The notes: generated from the sequence alone by a model not told the origin. 64,000 nucleotides of DNA from Microvirga sp. (GCA_029266525.1 JAQSWQ010000018.1:87714-151713), one strand, 5' to 3'; positions 10,829 to 19,756 are shown, counted from the stretch's first letter. A program made the numbers and translations.

Positions 10829-11079
10829 GGCCTCTTTTCGCGTACAGGGTTTTTCGGATCAAAAAGCAGGAAGACCGCCAATCGACGCTCGTCTCCACCG
10901 AGTGTCCAGAGGCGAAACCCGTCGCCGCACACCTGACAAAGGGTGTGGAACACCGCGTAATAGGCCGTGCTGATCGACCGCCGCAGCGCCGCCTGCACGA
11001 AGATGGGGCGCCCTCGCTGCTTCAGCAGAACGTCGGCAACCTCAAGCAATCCGTCAGCAAGGGGATTCTTGCTAGGCAT
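10825..11079 (-). CDS. Short HEPN-like protein, probably C-terminally truncated
   Basis: 84 residues. The segment [18 protein letters not shown] (residues ~32-49) matches helical HEPN-type proteins carrying an LRRAVSTAYYALFH-like motif, which are usually about 130-180 residues. After this motif the sequence ([20 protein letters not shown]) no longer looks like the family, so the C-terminal half seems lost or replaced. A canonical HEPN RNase motif (R-x4-6-H) is not clear. The start overlaps the preceding small gene by eight bases, and the stop overlaps the pheT ATG, so all are coupled. HEPN proteins are often toxins in toxin-antitoxin pairs. Here this is only inference. Confidence 0.6.
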   Translation of the reverse strand: MPSKNPLADGLLEVADVLLKQRGRPIFVQAALRRSISTAYYAVFHTLCQVCGDGFRLWTLGGDERRLAVFLLFDPKNPVREKRP

Positions 11080-11377
11080 GTTCGCGGAAGTCGTCAGCGT
11101 CGACGGCCGGCTCCTCGCCTTCCACGTTGAAGCGAAGATAAGGGAACCGCTCCTCACCTCGCGCGAGCAGCTTGTCTCGCAACGCGCTCAATGCATTGAC
11201 GACGACCTCCCCATTGTCCAGGTGCGCGCCTGCCTTGAACCGCGCCGTAACCATCAAGGCAGGCTCGCCGTCTTGATCGACATCGTCCATCACCTGGGCG
11301 CGTTCGAATCCGGAGGGCCCGAGAGTTGCCCGAAGTACCTCATCCGCGATGCCAGTGATTTCCGCGTTCGTCAGCAT
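11072..11377 (-). CDS. Hypothetical protein, partner of the HEPN-like gene
   Basis: 101-residue acidic protein starting MLTNAEITGIADEVLRATLG, with PALMVTARFKAGAHLDNGEVVV in the middle and an acidic end. I recognise no family. It begins 10 bases after the pheS stop and overlaps the HEPN-like gene by eight bases, a layout like a two-gene toxin-antitoxin or nuclease-partner module placed between pheS and pheT. An antitoxin role is a guess from position only. Confidence 0.6.
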   Translation of the reverse strand: MLTNAEITGIADEVLRATLGPSGFERAQVMDDVDQDGEPALMVTARFKAGAHLDNGEVVVNALSALRDKLLARGEERFPYLRFNVEGEEPAVDADDFREHA

Positions 11378-11387
11378 GTCGCTTCTC

Positions 11388-12470
11388 CTACGATGTGAGC
11401 CCGCCGACGAGGCTCGGCAAATCGAGCGGCCTGAACCCGTAGTGCTCGAGCCAGCGCACGTCCGCCTCGAAGAACGGTCGCAAATCCGGCATGCCGTATT
11501 TCAGCATGGCGATGCGGTCGATCCCCATGCCCCAGGCAAAGCCCTGGTAGACGTCGGGGTCGAGCTTGCAATTCTCGAGCACGTTCGGATGCACCATCCC
11601 GCAGCCGAGGATCTCGAGCCAGTCGTCGCCCTCGCCGAAGCGGATCTCTCCCCCTTTGCGCAAGCACTGGATGTCGACCTCGGCCGAGGGCTCGGTGAAC
11701 GGGAAGAAGGAGGGACGGAAGCGCATCTTCACGCTCTCGACCTCGAAGAACGCCTTGCAGAACTCCTCCAGGATCCACTTCATATGCGCGATGTTGGCGT
11801 GCCGGTCGATGACGAGCCCCTCGACCTGATGGAACATCGGCGTGTGGGTCTGGTCCGAGTCGTGGCGGTAGGTGCGGCCCGGGCAGATCACGCGGATCGG
11901 CGGCGCCTTCGAGAGCATGGTGCGGATCTGCACCGGCGACGTGTGGGTGCGCAGCACTTTGCGCTCCCCCTTTTGGTCCGGCTTCAGGAAGAAGGTGTCG
12001 TGCATCTCGCGGGCCGGGTGCCCGGGCGGGAAGTTGAGGGCCGTGAAGTTGTAGAAGTCGGTCTCGATGTCGGGACCTTCCGCGACCGAGAAGCCCATGT
12101 CGGCGAAGATCGCGGTGAGCTCGTCCATGACCTGGCTGATCGGATGGATGCGCCCGCGCGTCTCCGGCCCCTCGCGCACCGGCAAGGTGACGTCGATGCG
12201 CTCGGCTTGAAGGCGCCGCTCGAGCGCGGCCTCGGCGAGCGCCTCCTTGCGGTTCGCGATCGCGCCGTGGACCTTGTCGCGCAATCCATTGATGAGCGGG
12301 CCCTTGGCCTTGCGCTCCTCGGGGGACATGGCGCCCAGCGTCTTGAGAAGCTCCGAGACGGCGCCCTTCTTGCCGAGCGCCGAGACGCGCACGGATTCGA
12401 GCGCCGCCTCGTCAGGCGCGGCGTCGACTTGGCCGAGCAGGTCGCTTTCCAATGTTGCGAGGTCGTTCAT
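11388..12470 (-). CDS. pheS: Phenylalanine-tRNA ligase alpha subunit
   Basis: Catalytic subunit of PheRS, 360 residues. It has the N-terminal coiled-coil arm, then class II motif 2 ([20 protein letters not shown]), the FHQVEGL signature, and motif 3 ([17 protein letters not shown]). The start at [14 protein letters not shown] is chosen by homology. An extension of 18 residues upstream is basic and family-unlike. It lies downstream of rplT, and the gene after it is not pheT but a two-gene cassette. Confidence 0.97.
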   Translation of the reverse strand: MNDLATLESDLLGQVDAAPDEAALESVRVSALGKKGAVSELLKTLGAMSPEERKAKGPLINGLRDKVHGAIANRKEALAEAALERRLQAERIDVTLPVREGPETRGRIHPISQVMDELTAIFADMGFSVAEGPDIETDFYNFTALNFPPGHPAREMHDTFFLKPDQKGERKVLRTHTSPVQIRTMLSKAPPIRVICPGRTYRHDSDQTHTPMFHQVEGLVIDRHANIAHMKWILEEFCKAFFEVESVKMRFRPSFFPFTEPSAEVDIQCLRKGGEIRFGEGDDWLEILGCGMVHPNVLENCKLDPDVYQGFAWGMGIDRIAMLKYGMPDLRPFFEADVRWLEHYGFRPLDLPSLVGGLTS

Positions 12471-12628
12471 CGCTGATCTTGAGCCTTGGCGAGGTTCTTT
12501 CCGTCGGGGCCCAGGACCCGTCAAGCGTTTCGGGGGCGCAAGAGGACGCGCGGCGGCTCAGGACGAACCGCCGGACGGGCAGACCTCGGGAGGTGGACGG
12601 CGGCGCTGGAGTGCTGCCCGTGTATCCG

Positions 12629-13003
12629 TTATGCCGCAGCGGCGAGTACCGGCGCCGACGCCTTGGCGCGCTCCACGTAAGCGGCGAAAGCCGCCGGCTC
12701 GTGGATCGCCATCTCGGACAAGACCTTGCGATCGACCTCGATCCCGGCCTTGCCGAGGCCGTCGATAAATCGCGAATAGGTCAGGCCGTGCTCGCGCACC
12801 GCGGCGTTGAGGCGCTGGATCCACAGCGCCCGGAAGGTGCGCTTCTTGTTCTTGCGGTCGCGATAGGCGTACTGCATCGACCGGTCGACCGCGGCCTTGG
12901 CGGCCCGGATCGTGTTCTTGCGCCGGCCGTGGAAGCCCTTGGCGGCCTTGAGGGTTTTCTTGTGCTTGGCGTGGCTCGTGACGCCCCGTTTGACGCGGGC
13001 CAT
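12629..13003 (-). CDS. rplT: 50S ribosomal protein L20
   Basis: 124 residues, full length. [19 protein letters not shown] opens the long basic N-terminal extension that binds 23S rRNA, and the globular domain with [20 protein letters not shown] follows. L20 is needed for early assembly of the 50S subunit and in E. coli represses its own operon. It lies 54 bases downstream of rpmI, in the usual order. Confidence 0.98.
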   Translation of the reverse strand: MARVKRGVTSHAKHKKTLKAAKGFHGRRKNTIRAAKAAVDRSMQYAYRDRKNKKRTFRALWIQRLNAAVREHGLTYSRFIDGLGKAGIEVDRKVLSEMAIHEPAAFAAYVERAKASAPVLAAAA

Positions 13004-13057
13004 GGCTGATCTCCTTCAGAAGCTGGCAGAATCTCGTAAAAGCTCGCGGGAAGCGCT

Positions 13058-13258
13058 TCAGCCGTTCGGCAGGAAGTACTTCTTGACGTTGTCGGCGTCC
13101 GTCTTGAACAGGGTCGCCGTGCCGCGCAGGTTCCGGATCTGCTTGTTCGTCCGCTTGATCATGCCGTGCTGCTTGCCGCGCTGGGCATAGAGCACCTTGC
13201 CGGTGCCGGTGATCTTGAAGCGCTTTTTCGCGCCCGACTTGGTCTTGAGCTTGGGCAT
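13058..13258 (-). CDS. rpmI: 50S ribosomal protein L35
   Basis: 66 residues, starting [20 protein letters not shown] and ending [20 protein letters not shown]..., a complete L35. The start at 13258 has GGAGAG about eight bases upstream. It is not directly behind infC as in most bacteria, because an aldolase gene and a terminator lie between. It probably uses its own promoter (13380-13408). Confidence 0.97.
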   Translation of the reverse strand: MPKLKTKSGAKKRFKITGTGKVLYAQRGKQHGMIKRTNKQIRNLRGTATLFKTDADNVKKYFLPNG

Positions 13259-13379
13259 TTGGCTCTCCTGAACGAGCCCCTGCTCCGGGCTCACGCCCGA
13301 CGCGGCTCGCATGCTTGCTGTTGAGCAAAGCGAACCGCCACGGCAGCCCTAACGGCCGGGCGGTTCGATGAAGGCGGGG

Positions 13380-13408
13380 TATATGGCAGAGCGAGTGAAA
13401 AAGCGCAA
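13380..13408 (-). promoter_or_regulatory. Probable promoter for rpmI-rplT
   Basis: On the minus strand TTGCGC (13403-13408) and CATATA (13380-13385) are separated by 17 bases, about 120 bases upstream of the rpmI start. This gives the ribosomal genes a promoter downstream of the inserted aldolase gene. It was identified by eye only. Confidence 0.55.
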
Positions 13409-13440
13409 CAATAGTCGCAGCATTCGACAGCCGCCGGGAC

Positions 13441-14160
13441 CTACAGCCCCTCCACCCGCATCAGCGCCTCGAAGTGCTTGTCGGCCTGGAACTCGATCAC
13501 CTGCATGTATTGTTGCGCGGTCTCGCGGAGCGCCTGATCGGGGATGAGCTTGAGCGGGCGGCCGGTCGATAGGGCGAGCACCTGCTGGCGGCAGGCGCGC
13601 TCGAGGTAGTAGAGCTCGTCGAAGGCGAGCGCGACCGAGGGGGCGCCAATGGTCACGCCGTGGTGCTCCAAGAAGATCACGTCGGCGTGGGGGTTGTCCT
13701 TCTGGGCCTTGGCGAGGCGCTCGCCCTCGGCCTCGTCGAGGGCGACCCCGCCGAAGCCCTGATAGGCCACGCGCCCGTAGAAGCGGGCCGCGGTCTGGTG
13801 CGCCATCTCGAGCCGGCCGCCTTCGATCATGGTGAGGCTCGTGGCGTATGGCATGTGGACGTGGAAGATCGCCCGGTGGCGCGGGTTGGCGCGGTGTCCC
13901 GCGATGTGGATGTTGCGCGCCGTCGCCTCGACCTCGCCCTCGCCTTCCAGCACTTGCCCGGCGCCGTCGATCAGGAGGAGGTCGCCGGGGCGCATCTGCG
14001 ACCAATGGATGCCGTAGGGGTTGATCAGGTAGCGCTCGTCCCTGCCTGACAGCGCGACCGAGAAATGGTTGCAGATGCCCTCGTTGAGGTCGTGCTTCGC
14101 GGCGAGCCGCAGCGCGGCGGCGAGTTCGCGGCGGACGGTTTCAGGGTTCGTCTGCATCAT
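13441..14160 (-). CDS. Class II aldolase/adducin family protein
   Basis: 239 residues of the zinc-dependent class II aldolase fold (fuculose-phosphate aldolase-like). The N-terminal NEGICNHFSVAL loop is characteristic. Metal-ligand candidates are His in IFHVHMPYATSL and in FLEHHGVTIGAP. The substrate is not predictable: members include sugar-phosphate aldolases, epimerases and decarboxylases. It sits between infC and rpmI, which are normally adjacent, with an infC terminator just upstream, so it has been inserted into the conserved translation operon. Confidence 0.88.
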   Translation of the reverse strand: MMQTNPETVRRELAAALRLAAKHDLNEGICNHFSVALSGRDERYLINPYGIHWSQMRPGDLLLIDGAGQVLEGEGEVEATARNIHIAGHRANPRHRAIFHVHMPYATSLTMIEGGRLEMAHQTAARFYGRVAYQGFGGVALDEAEGERLAKAQKDNPHADVIFLEHHGVTIGAPSVALAFDELYYLERACRQQVLALSTGRPLKLIPDQALRETAQQYMQVIEFQADKHFEALMRVEGL

Positions 14161-14204
14161 GGTCCTGTCGAAATTGAGAGCGCGGGGAAACTAGCGGCGC
14201 GTCT

Positions 14205-14236
14205 CCAAAAAGCAAAAGGCCGCCCGGTGGCGGCCT
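14205..14236 (-). terminator. Intrinsic terminator downstream of infC
   Basis: On the minus strand GGCCGCC (14235-14229) pairs with GGCGGCC (14224-14218) around a four-base loop, followed by TTTT-GC-TTTTT (14217-14206). It lies 23 bases after the infC stop and separates infC from the aldolase and ribosomal genes. Confidence 0.85.
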
Positions 14237-14258
14237 CCGACTCGCTCGATGCTTGCGA

Positions 14259-14801
14259 TTACCGCGGCGCGAGGATCATGATCATCTGGCGGCCTTCCAT
14301 CATAGGCTCGCTCTCGACCTTGGCGAGGGTCGCGGTGTCGGCCTTGACGCGCTCGAGCAGCCTCACGCCGAGGTCGGTGTGCGCCATCTCGCGGCCGCGG
14401 AAGCGCAGCGTGACCTTGACCTTGTCGCCCTCCTCGAAGAAGCGCTGCACGGCCTTCATCTTCACGTCGTAGTCGTGCCGGTCGATGCCGGGCCTGAGCT
14501 TGATTTCCTTGACCTCGACGGTCTTCTGCTTCTTGCGCGCCTCGGCCTGCTTCTTCTGCTCGTTGAAGCGAAACTTGCCGTAGTCGAGGATCTTGGCAAC
14601 GGGGGGCGTGGAGTTCGGCGCGATTTCGACAAGATCGAGGCCGGCTTCCTCGGCGATCTTCAGAGCGTCGAAGAAGGGCACGACGCCCTTGTTCTGTCCG
14701 TCCTGGTCGATGAGCTGAACTTCGCGGACGCCGCGAATGTCCCGGTTGGCGCGCGGCCCTTCCTTCTGCGGGACCGGCATGGCTCTCATGGGTCGACGAA
14801 T
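14259..14801 (-). CDS. infC: Translation initiation factor IF-3 (AUU start)
   Basis: 180 residues, the normal IF-3 length, counted from an ATT codon at 14801-14799. That codon is preceded by GAGGAGAG at good spacing, and the protein begins [20 protein letters not shown]. The first in-frame ATGs further down would remove family-conserved N-terminal sequence, and the upstream ATG extension is not IF-3-like. AUU-started infC is known in E. coli, where IF-3 discriminates against its own start codon and so represses itself. IF-3 binds the 30S subunit and checks start-codon pairing. Internal motifs: [30 protein letters not shown]. Confidence 0.95.
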   Translation of the reverse strand: MRRPMRAMPVPQKEGPRANRDIRGVREVQLIDQDGQNKGVVPFFDALKIAEEAGLDLVEIAPNSTPPVAKILDYGKFRFNEQKKQAEARKKQKTVEVKEIKLRPGIDRHDYDVKMKAVQRFFEEGDKVKVTLRFRGREMAHTDLGVRLLERVKADTATLAKVESEPMMEGRQMIMILAPR

Positions 14802-14900
14802 GGCTGTGCTCTCCTCTTCAATGGCTAAGCGGCGGTTGGACGACCCGCCAACGCGGGTGCCTCGCACCGCCGACCGCCGAACTACGCTGACGCTCGCGAC

Positions 14901-14927
14901 AATTCGCAGAAACGCCTGTCAAGTCAA
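14901..14927 (-). promoter_or_regulatory. Candidate -35 region of the infC promoter
   Basis: Minus-strand TTGACT (14927-14922) directly followed by TTGACA (14922-14917), about 120 bases before the infC start. Two overlapping -35-like hexamers are clear, but no good -10 was found at 17 bases, so the exact promoter is unsure. Confidence 0.35.
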
Positions 14928-16168
14928 CTCGCGGGCGCCTTCGCGCGGACCTCGAGAAGGCTGATGTAGACATCGAGCGTGTCTTCCACCATGCGCTCGA
15001 GCGAGAAATGCCGCTCGACATGAAGGCGCGCCCGCGTCGCCATGGCCTCGCGGGCGCTTGCACCCATGGCGAGCGCCGCCGCGAGCGCTTGGCTGAGCGC
15101 CGCGGCATCGCCCGCCGGCACGCGCCAGCCGGTGCGCTCCTGCGCCGAGACCTCGGGCGGCGTGAGCACGGTCTCGGGCACGGCGCCGAGGTCGCTTACC
15201 ACCACCGGCGCGCCCATCGCCTGCGCCTCGACCGCCGAGCGCCCGAATGCCTCGGGCTCGGTCGAGGGTACCGTGACCACGGAGGCTGCAAGGAAGGCAG
15301 CCGGCATGTCCTCGCAATGGCCGACCCGACGGACCACGCCCGTGAGCCCGTTGCTCTCGATGAGCTGGTCGAGCTCGCGGACGTAAGAATCGCGGCCCTG
15401 CGCATCGCCGGCAAGAACGAACGCCACGTCGGCGAGCCCCTCGCCGTTGAGCTTCCCGGCGGCCTCGATCAACACCTTCTGGCCCTTCCAGCCGGTGAGC
15501 CGGGCGGCAAGCAGCACGATGCGCTCGTGCGGAGCGACCCCCCAGGCCTTGCGCAGCGCCTCGACCCGGTCCGGCCCTACCGCCGAGGGCGAGAACTTCG
15601 CGAAATCGGTGCCGCGGTGGATAACCCGGATGCGCTCGGAAGCTTGCGGAGAGAGTGAGCGGACGAGCCCCGCCGTGTAGTGGGAGTTCGCGATCACCGC
15701 ATCGCCGCGCGTCATCACCGAGTTGTAGAGGATTTTGACCGAGGAACCGCCGGCGTAGCTGCCGTGAAAGGTCGTGACGAAAGGCAGGTTCAAGGCCCTC
15801 GCCGCGCCGAGCCCGACCCAGGCCGGCGCCCGCGAGCGGGCATGGATCAGCGCCACGCCCTCATCAAGGCAGAGCTTCGCAAGGCACCGAACGTTGTAGA
15901 GCATGCCGAGCGGGTTCTTGCTGCCGGCCGGGAACGGCGCCCAGATGCCGCCCTTCGCCTGGAGCTCCCCGACGAGCCGCCCGCCTTCGGTTGCGACGAC
16001 CGCGCGGGCGCCGACCTTGGCAAGCCCGGCCGCGATATCGACCGCGGTTCGCTCGGCCCCGCCGGCTTCGAGTTCCGGGATGATCTGAAGAATCGTGCGG
16101 CCGCTCAGGGGGTGAAAGCCCGTCCGCGGGAAGCTCAGGCCGCCGACCGGTCGCGCCACCATGTTCAC
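14924..16168 (-). CDS. GT4-family glycosyltransferase
   Basis: 414-residue GT-B fold enzyme. The donor-site pattern of family 4 is visible in the C-terminal half (RVGHCEDMPAAFLAASVVTV, then PSTEPEAFGRSAVEAQAMGAP with the EX7E-like acidic pair). The N-terminal half has the glycine-rich acceptor loop ELEAGGAERTAVDIA. Such enzymes add sugars to lipid, polysaccharide or protein acceptors. Neither sugar nor acceptor can be named. The start is a GTG at 16168 or the ATG two codons later. It is divergent from the hydrolase gene, and no other polysaccharide genes are nearby. Confidence 0.9.
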   Translation of the reverse strand: MNMVARPVGGLSFPRTGFHPLSGRTILQIIPELEAGGAERTAVDIAAGLAKVGARAVVATEGGRLVGELQAKGGIWAPFPAGSKNPLGMLYNVRCLAKLCLDEGVALIHARSRAPAWVGLGAARALNLPFVTTFHGSYAGGSSVKILYNSVMTRGDAVIANSHYTAGLVRSLSPQASERIRVIHRGTDFAKFSPSAVGPDRVEALRKAWGVAPHERIVLLAARLTGWKGQKVLIEAAGKLNGEGLADVAFVLAGDAQGRDSYVRELDQLIESNGLTGVVRRVGHCEDMPAAFLAASVVTVPSTEPEAFGRSAVEAQAMGAPVVVSDLGAVPETVLTPPEVSAQERTGWRVPAGDAAALSQALAAALAMGASAREAMATRARLHVERHFSLERMVEDTLDVYISLLEVRAKAPAS

Positions 16169-16240
16169 CGGTATATGAGCCTTCTCGACCGAATCATGGC
16201 CTCAAGGGTTCAAGGGACGGGGTTTAGGAAGCGTTAACCA

Positions 16241-17038
16241 ATGCCGCAGTTCCTCGATGTCGGCACCGGCCCGGAGGCGCGGCGCATCGCCGTGCGGGTG
16301 CGCCAGGGCGCCGGCCCGCGGGTCGTATGGCTCGGCGGGTTCCGCTCCGACATGCGCTCGACCAAAGCCGAGGCACTCGATGCCTGGGCCGCGCAGAGGG
16401 GCCGCGCCTTCCTGCGCTTCGACTATTCGGGACACGGCGAGTCGACCGGCAAGTTCGAGGAGAGCACCATCTCGCGCTGGCTCGAGGACACGCTCGCGGT
16501 GCTCGACGGCTTCATCACGGAGCCTCCGATCCTGGTCGGCTCGTCGATGGGAGGCTGGCTCGCGCTGCTTGCAACCCGCGAGCTTCTGCGGCGCCGGTCG
16601 GAGCGCGCCCCGGCCGGCATGGTGCTGATCGCGCCTGCGGTCGATTTCACCGAACGGCTTATGTGGAAAGAGTTCCCGGCGGACGTTCGACGCGCGATCG
16701 AGACCAAGGGAGTGTACCTGCGCCCTTCGATCTATTCCGACGACCCCTATCCGATCACGCGCGACCTCATTGAGGACGGGCGCAAGCACCTCCTGTTCGG
16801 CGAGACGATCCGCACCGGCTGTCCGGTCCACATCCTGCAGGGAATGCAGGACCCGGACGTACCGTGGCGGCACGCCATGGAGCTCGTCGAGCATCTGCCG
16901 GGGGACAACGTCTCGCTGACGCTCGTCAAGGACGGCGATCACCGGCTCTCGCGGCCGGAAGACCTCGACCGCCTGATCGCGGCGGTCGAAGGCGTCGTGC
17001 CGGAGAAGGAGCAGGAGCGGCAGCCGAAGCTGCTCTAG
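16241..17038 (+). CDS. Alpha/beta hydrolase
   Basis: 265 residues. The nucleophile elbow is GSSMGG with Ser at 102, and the acid and base are probably Asp in GMQDPDVPW and His in DGDHRLS. The strand WLGGFRSDM supplies the oxyanion region. It resembles the ABHD10-like esterase/depalmitoylase group common in alphaproteobacteria, but the substrate is not known. AGGAAG precedes the ATG. It converges on the DUF1150 gene with a four-base overlap. Confidence 0.88.
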   Translation: MPQFLDVGTGPEARRIAVRVRQGAGPRVVWLGGFRSDMRSTKAEALDAWAAQRGRAFLRFDYSGHGESTGKFEESTISRWLEDTLAVLDGFITEPPILVGSSMGGWLALLATRELLRRRSERAPAGMVLIAPAVDFTERLMWKEFPADVRRAIETKGVYLRPSIYSDDPYPITRDLIEDGRKHLLFGETIRTGCPVHILQGMQDPDVPWRHAMELVEHLPGDNVSLTLVKDGDHRLSRPEDLDRLIAAVEGVVPEKEQERQPKLL

Positions 17039-17295
17039 TGAAGCCCCACCGTCTGCAAGTCGTGCGCCCAGGCGTTGGCGAGCGCTGCGTCGCGCGAGTC
17101 GGTCAGGAGGATCGGCGTTCCGCTTGCCGAGAGCAGCGCGAACAGCTTCAGCCCGGGCTGCATCTGCGGCGCCTGCGGAAAGAGCTCGCGTACCTCGTCC
17201 GACTGCATCGGCTTCACATAGGCGACCTGCCCCTCTCCCAGAGCGGCGAGATCGGCGGCGTCGATGGCAAAGGTCTTCGTCTCTTGTTCGGTCAT
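17035..17295 (-). CDS. DUF1150-family protein
   Basis: 86 residues, starting MTEQETKTFAIDAADLAALG, with the family stretch GEGQVAYVKPMQSDEV and ending ANAWAHDLQTVGLH. DUF1150 proteins are typically encoded right after an Hsp20 gene in alphaproteobacteria, as here (35 bases downstream). They are presumed to be stress-linked but have no known activity. The start is chosen at the ATG with GGAGG upstream. A longer reading would overlap the hsp20 stop. Confidence 0.85.
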   Translation of the reverse strand: MTEQETKTFAIDAADLAALGEGQVAYVKPMQSDEVRELFPQAPQMQPGLKLFALLSASGTPILLTDSRDAALANAWAHDLQTVGLH

Positions 17296-17329
17296 TGGCT
17301 CCCTCCTCAAGCGGAGCAGGTTCGTCGGT

Positions 17330-17758
17330 CTAGTCACGGGCGGCGATGTCGATCTTCCGCACGATGCGCTCGGGCTCTGGCCGGGCGAGGTCGATCGACA
17401 AAAGGCCGTTCGACAGATCGGCGCCGAGCACCTCCATGCCGTCGGCGAGAAGGAAGGCCCGCTGGAACTGCCGGGCGGCGATGCCGCGATGCAGGAACTG
17501 CCTCGCCTTGTCCTCTCCCTGCCGTCCCCGGATCACGAGCTGGCTCTCCTCCAGCGTGATCTCGAGCTGGTCCTGCGTGAAGCCGGCGACCGCGAGCGTG
17601 ATGCGCAGGCGTTCCGGATCCCGCTCGGTGCGGGGCAGACGCTCGATGTTGTAGGGAGGATAGCCGTCGCTTGCGGCCTTCGAGACCCGATCGAGCGCCT
17701 GCTCGATCTCGTCGAAGCCCAACAGGAACGGATGCCCGAACGGCGACTGACGCGACAT
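17330..17758 (-). CDS. Small heat-shock protein, Hsp20/IbpA family
   Basis: 142 residues with an alpha-crystallin domain: PPYNIERLPRTERDPERLRI opens it, ITLAVAGFTQDQLEITLE is the core, and the typical RQFLHRGIAARQFQRAFLLAD segment follows. It is an ATP-independent holdase that binds unfolding proteins during heat stress. It forms a unit with the DUF1150 gene behind it. A promoter with spacing fit for a heat-shock or housekeeping sigma factor lies 87-115 bases upstream. Confidence 0.95.
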   Translation of the reverse strand: MSRQSPFGHPFLLGFDEIEQALDRVSKAASDGYPPYNIERLPRTERDPERLRITLAVAGFTQDQLEITLEESQLVIRGRQGEDKARQFLHRGIAARQFQRAFLLADGMEVLGADLSNGLLSIDLARPEPERIVRKIDIAARD

Positions 17759-17844
17759 GGTCGAAGCCCTCTGTGAAGGCGCTCCGGGGTGGATCGGGCC
17801 CGCGGCTGCGGCGCCCTTCGCGGCGGAAACCCGCCGCTCAAGCG

Positions 17845-17873
17845 AATATGGAGCCCGGCCAGGGTTGCATCAA
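17845..17873 (-). promoter_or_regulatory. Probable promoter for hsp20-DUF1150
   Basis: Minus strand: (C)TTGATG at 17873-17868, 17 bases, CATATT at 17850-17845. The CTTG start fits the alphaproteobacterial sigma-32 -35 element, but the -10 is only a partial match. It overlaps the end of the sensor kinase gene. Confidence 0.45.
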
Positions 17874-19645
17874 GTGCCGGCTGCGCGCCGCATGGTCTCG
17901 GCCTCCGGCGCGAGCGGCGCCGCGACGTCGGCCGGCGCGTCGAGCGGGAAGGTGACGCGGAAGACCGACTCGCCCTCCTTCGGCTGCTCGAGCGTGCCGT
18001 CGATCTGCTGCACGAGCTTCGAGACGATGGTGAGCCCGAGCGCGCGCCGCCCTTGCGGCTGGCGCGGCTGGAAGCCGACGCCGTCGTCGCTGATCGTGAG
18101 GATCCCGCGATCGCCCTCGCGCTTCGCGCAGACCCTGATGGTGCCGCCCCGGCCGAGGGGGAAAGCGTGCTTGAAGGCATTGGTCAGGACTTCGACCGCA
18201 ATGAAGGCGAGCGGCACAGCGGTGTCGAGCGGGACCCGCATCGGCTCCGCGTCGACGATCGTCTCGATGCGGCGATCGCGCGCGCCGAAGGCGTCGGCGA
18301 CCTCCTTCACGAGCCCATCGAGATATTCGCCGATCTCAATCGAGGCGAGGTCGGCCGAGTTGTAGAGGAGCGTGTGCACGCGGGCCATCGCGCCGATGCG
18401 CCGGATCGCGCTTTCGAAGGCTTCGCGCTGGTCCGGGGCGAGGTCGCGCGAGCCGAGGCGGAGCAGGCTCTGCACGATCTGCAGATTGTTCTTCACGCGA
18501 TGATAGATCTCGCGCAAGAGCACCTCGCGTTCGGACGATGCCTTGCGCTGCTCGGCGAGTGCTTCCTGCGTCGTCGCGAGGAGCCGCGCGTCGAGGTCGG
18601 TGAGCGCGCGCGAGGCGGCGAGGCGCTCGGCGGCGAGGCGGCGCTCCATGACGTTGTAGAAGAGGAACACCGCCAGAATCACCGCGATGGTGAGGCTGAG
18701 CGCCACCGCCGCGATGGTCGCCCAGGTCGAGCGCTCGGCGATGCGGTCGTATTGGCGGTGGTCGGTCGCGACCACGAAGAGCCAGCCGCTCGTCGGAGAT
18801 CGCCGGAAAGCGGTGAAGACGTTGTCGCCGTCCGGCGTCGGCGCCGTGAAGACGCCGCTCGTCCGGCCGGCGGTGGCGCGCCGCAACTCCTCGTGGGCGT
18901 CGCGGCCGACGAAGCGGTTGGCTGCCCGGGAGCGCGCGACGATGCGGTCGCGCTCGTCGACCACCAGGGCAAGAGCGCGATGATCATAGCTCTCTTCCGC
19001 CACGACGTCCTGGACCGCGCCGGACCTCACCCCGGCCACCAACACGTGCCGGACGACATCGTCCCGCATCACCGGAACGAACAACAAAATCGCGTGCTCG
19101 GCGTAAAAGCCGCCCAGCTCCGGCGCACGGGTGAGAACCGCGGGCGCACGCGTCGTCGCGACCCTCTCGACTGCTTCCGGCACGGCCGTCGCGGGCGGCA
19201 ACGCATCGGGCGGGGCGGAGGTCCTGACCAGCTGGCGCCCGCTGCCGGCCTCGACGAGGGCGACGGCGGCCCATTGCGGCATGACCGAAGCCATCTCGTC
19301 CGCCTGTCGCCGGAACTGCTCGAGGTTCGGCTCGTCGAGGCTTGGCAGGGCGGCGATCGCCTGCAGGACCTTGATCTCCTGCCCGAGCTCGGCGTCGACG
19401 CGCTGGAGCAGCGCGTCGGCCCGCGACCGCAGGCTTTCCTCGAGATCCTGCCGGCTGCGCGCGAATTCCTGGCGCAGCCAGAAGCCGGCGAACAGCGTGA
19501 GCGGCACGAGAAGCGCGAGCGCTATGGCCGCGAGGTGGTAGACCCTGCGCAGGCCCGTCCGCGTGGCCGGATCGCCGCCTTCAATCCCGCCAATCCGCTC
19601 TTCCGGCATGCCCGACCCGCTCGTCCCGCCGACCCTCCGCCTCAT
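17870..19645 (-). CDS. Membrane sensor histidine kinase, HisKA_2/HWE-like
   Basis: 591 residues. A transmembrane helix near residue 35-55 (AAIALALLVPLTLFAGFWL) is followed by a periplasmic cache-like sensor region up to a second helix near ~315-335 (TIAAVALSLTIAVILAVFLF). A coiled linker leads to the phosphoacceptor block EIYHRVKNNLQIVQSLLRL with His382, then the ATPase domain with EVLTNAFKHAFP (N box) and ISDDGVGF (G1). This is the LovHK/EL-type kinase family that often acts in the general stress response. No cognate response regulator is adjacent. The ligand is unknown. The GGAG before 19645 supports this start. Confidence 0.88.
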   Translation of the reverse strand: MRRRVGGTSGSGMPEERIGGIEGGDPATRTGLRRVYHLAAIALALLVPLTLFAGFWLRQEFARSRQDLEESLRSRADALLQRVDAELGQEIKVLQAIAALPSLDEPNLEQFRRQADEMASVMPQWAAVALVEAGSGRQLVRTSAPPDALPPATAVPEAVERVATTRAPAVLTRAPELGGFYAEHAILLFVPVMRDDVVRHVLVAGVRSGAVQDVVAEESYDHRALALVVDERDRIVARSRAANRFVGRDAHEELRRATAGRTSGVFTAPTPDGDNVFTAFRRSPTSGWLFVVATDHRQYDRIAERSTWATIAAVALSLTIAVILAVFLFYNVMERRLAAERLAASRALTDLDARLLATTQEALAEQRKASSEREVLLREIYHRVKNNLQIVQSLLRLGSRDLAPDQREAFESAIRRIGAMARVHTLLYNSADLASIEIGEYLDGLVKEVADAFGARDRRIETIVDAEPMRVPLDTAVPLAFIAVEVLTNAFKHAFPLGRGGTIRVCAKREGDRGILTISDDGVGFQPRQPQGRRALGLTIVSKLVQQIDGTLEQPKEGESVFRVTFPLDAPADVAAPLAPEAETMRRAAGT

Positions 19646-19756
19646 GGGCGCAACTCCGGCGCTCCGGGAGGGTTCCGGCTTATGGTGGCGCGCGAGAGCG
19701 GCCCCGATGCCGCAATAACGCCGCCCTTCACGGTTTCTTCAGCCGCGGCGCGAAGG

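Noticed and set aside
16223..16237. TTTA-N7-TTAA, a CtrA-like box before the alpha/beta hydrolase gene
   Set aside because: It ends three bases before the ATG and overlaps the ribosome binding site, so it is unlikely to act as a normal CtrA promoter site.
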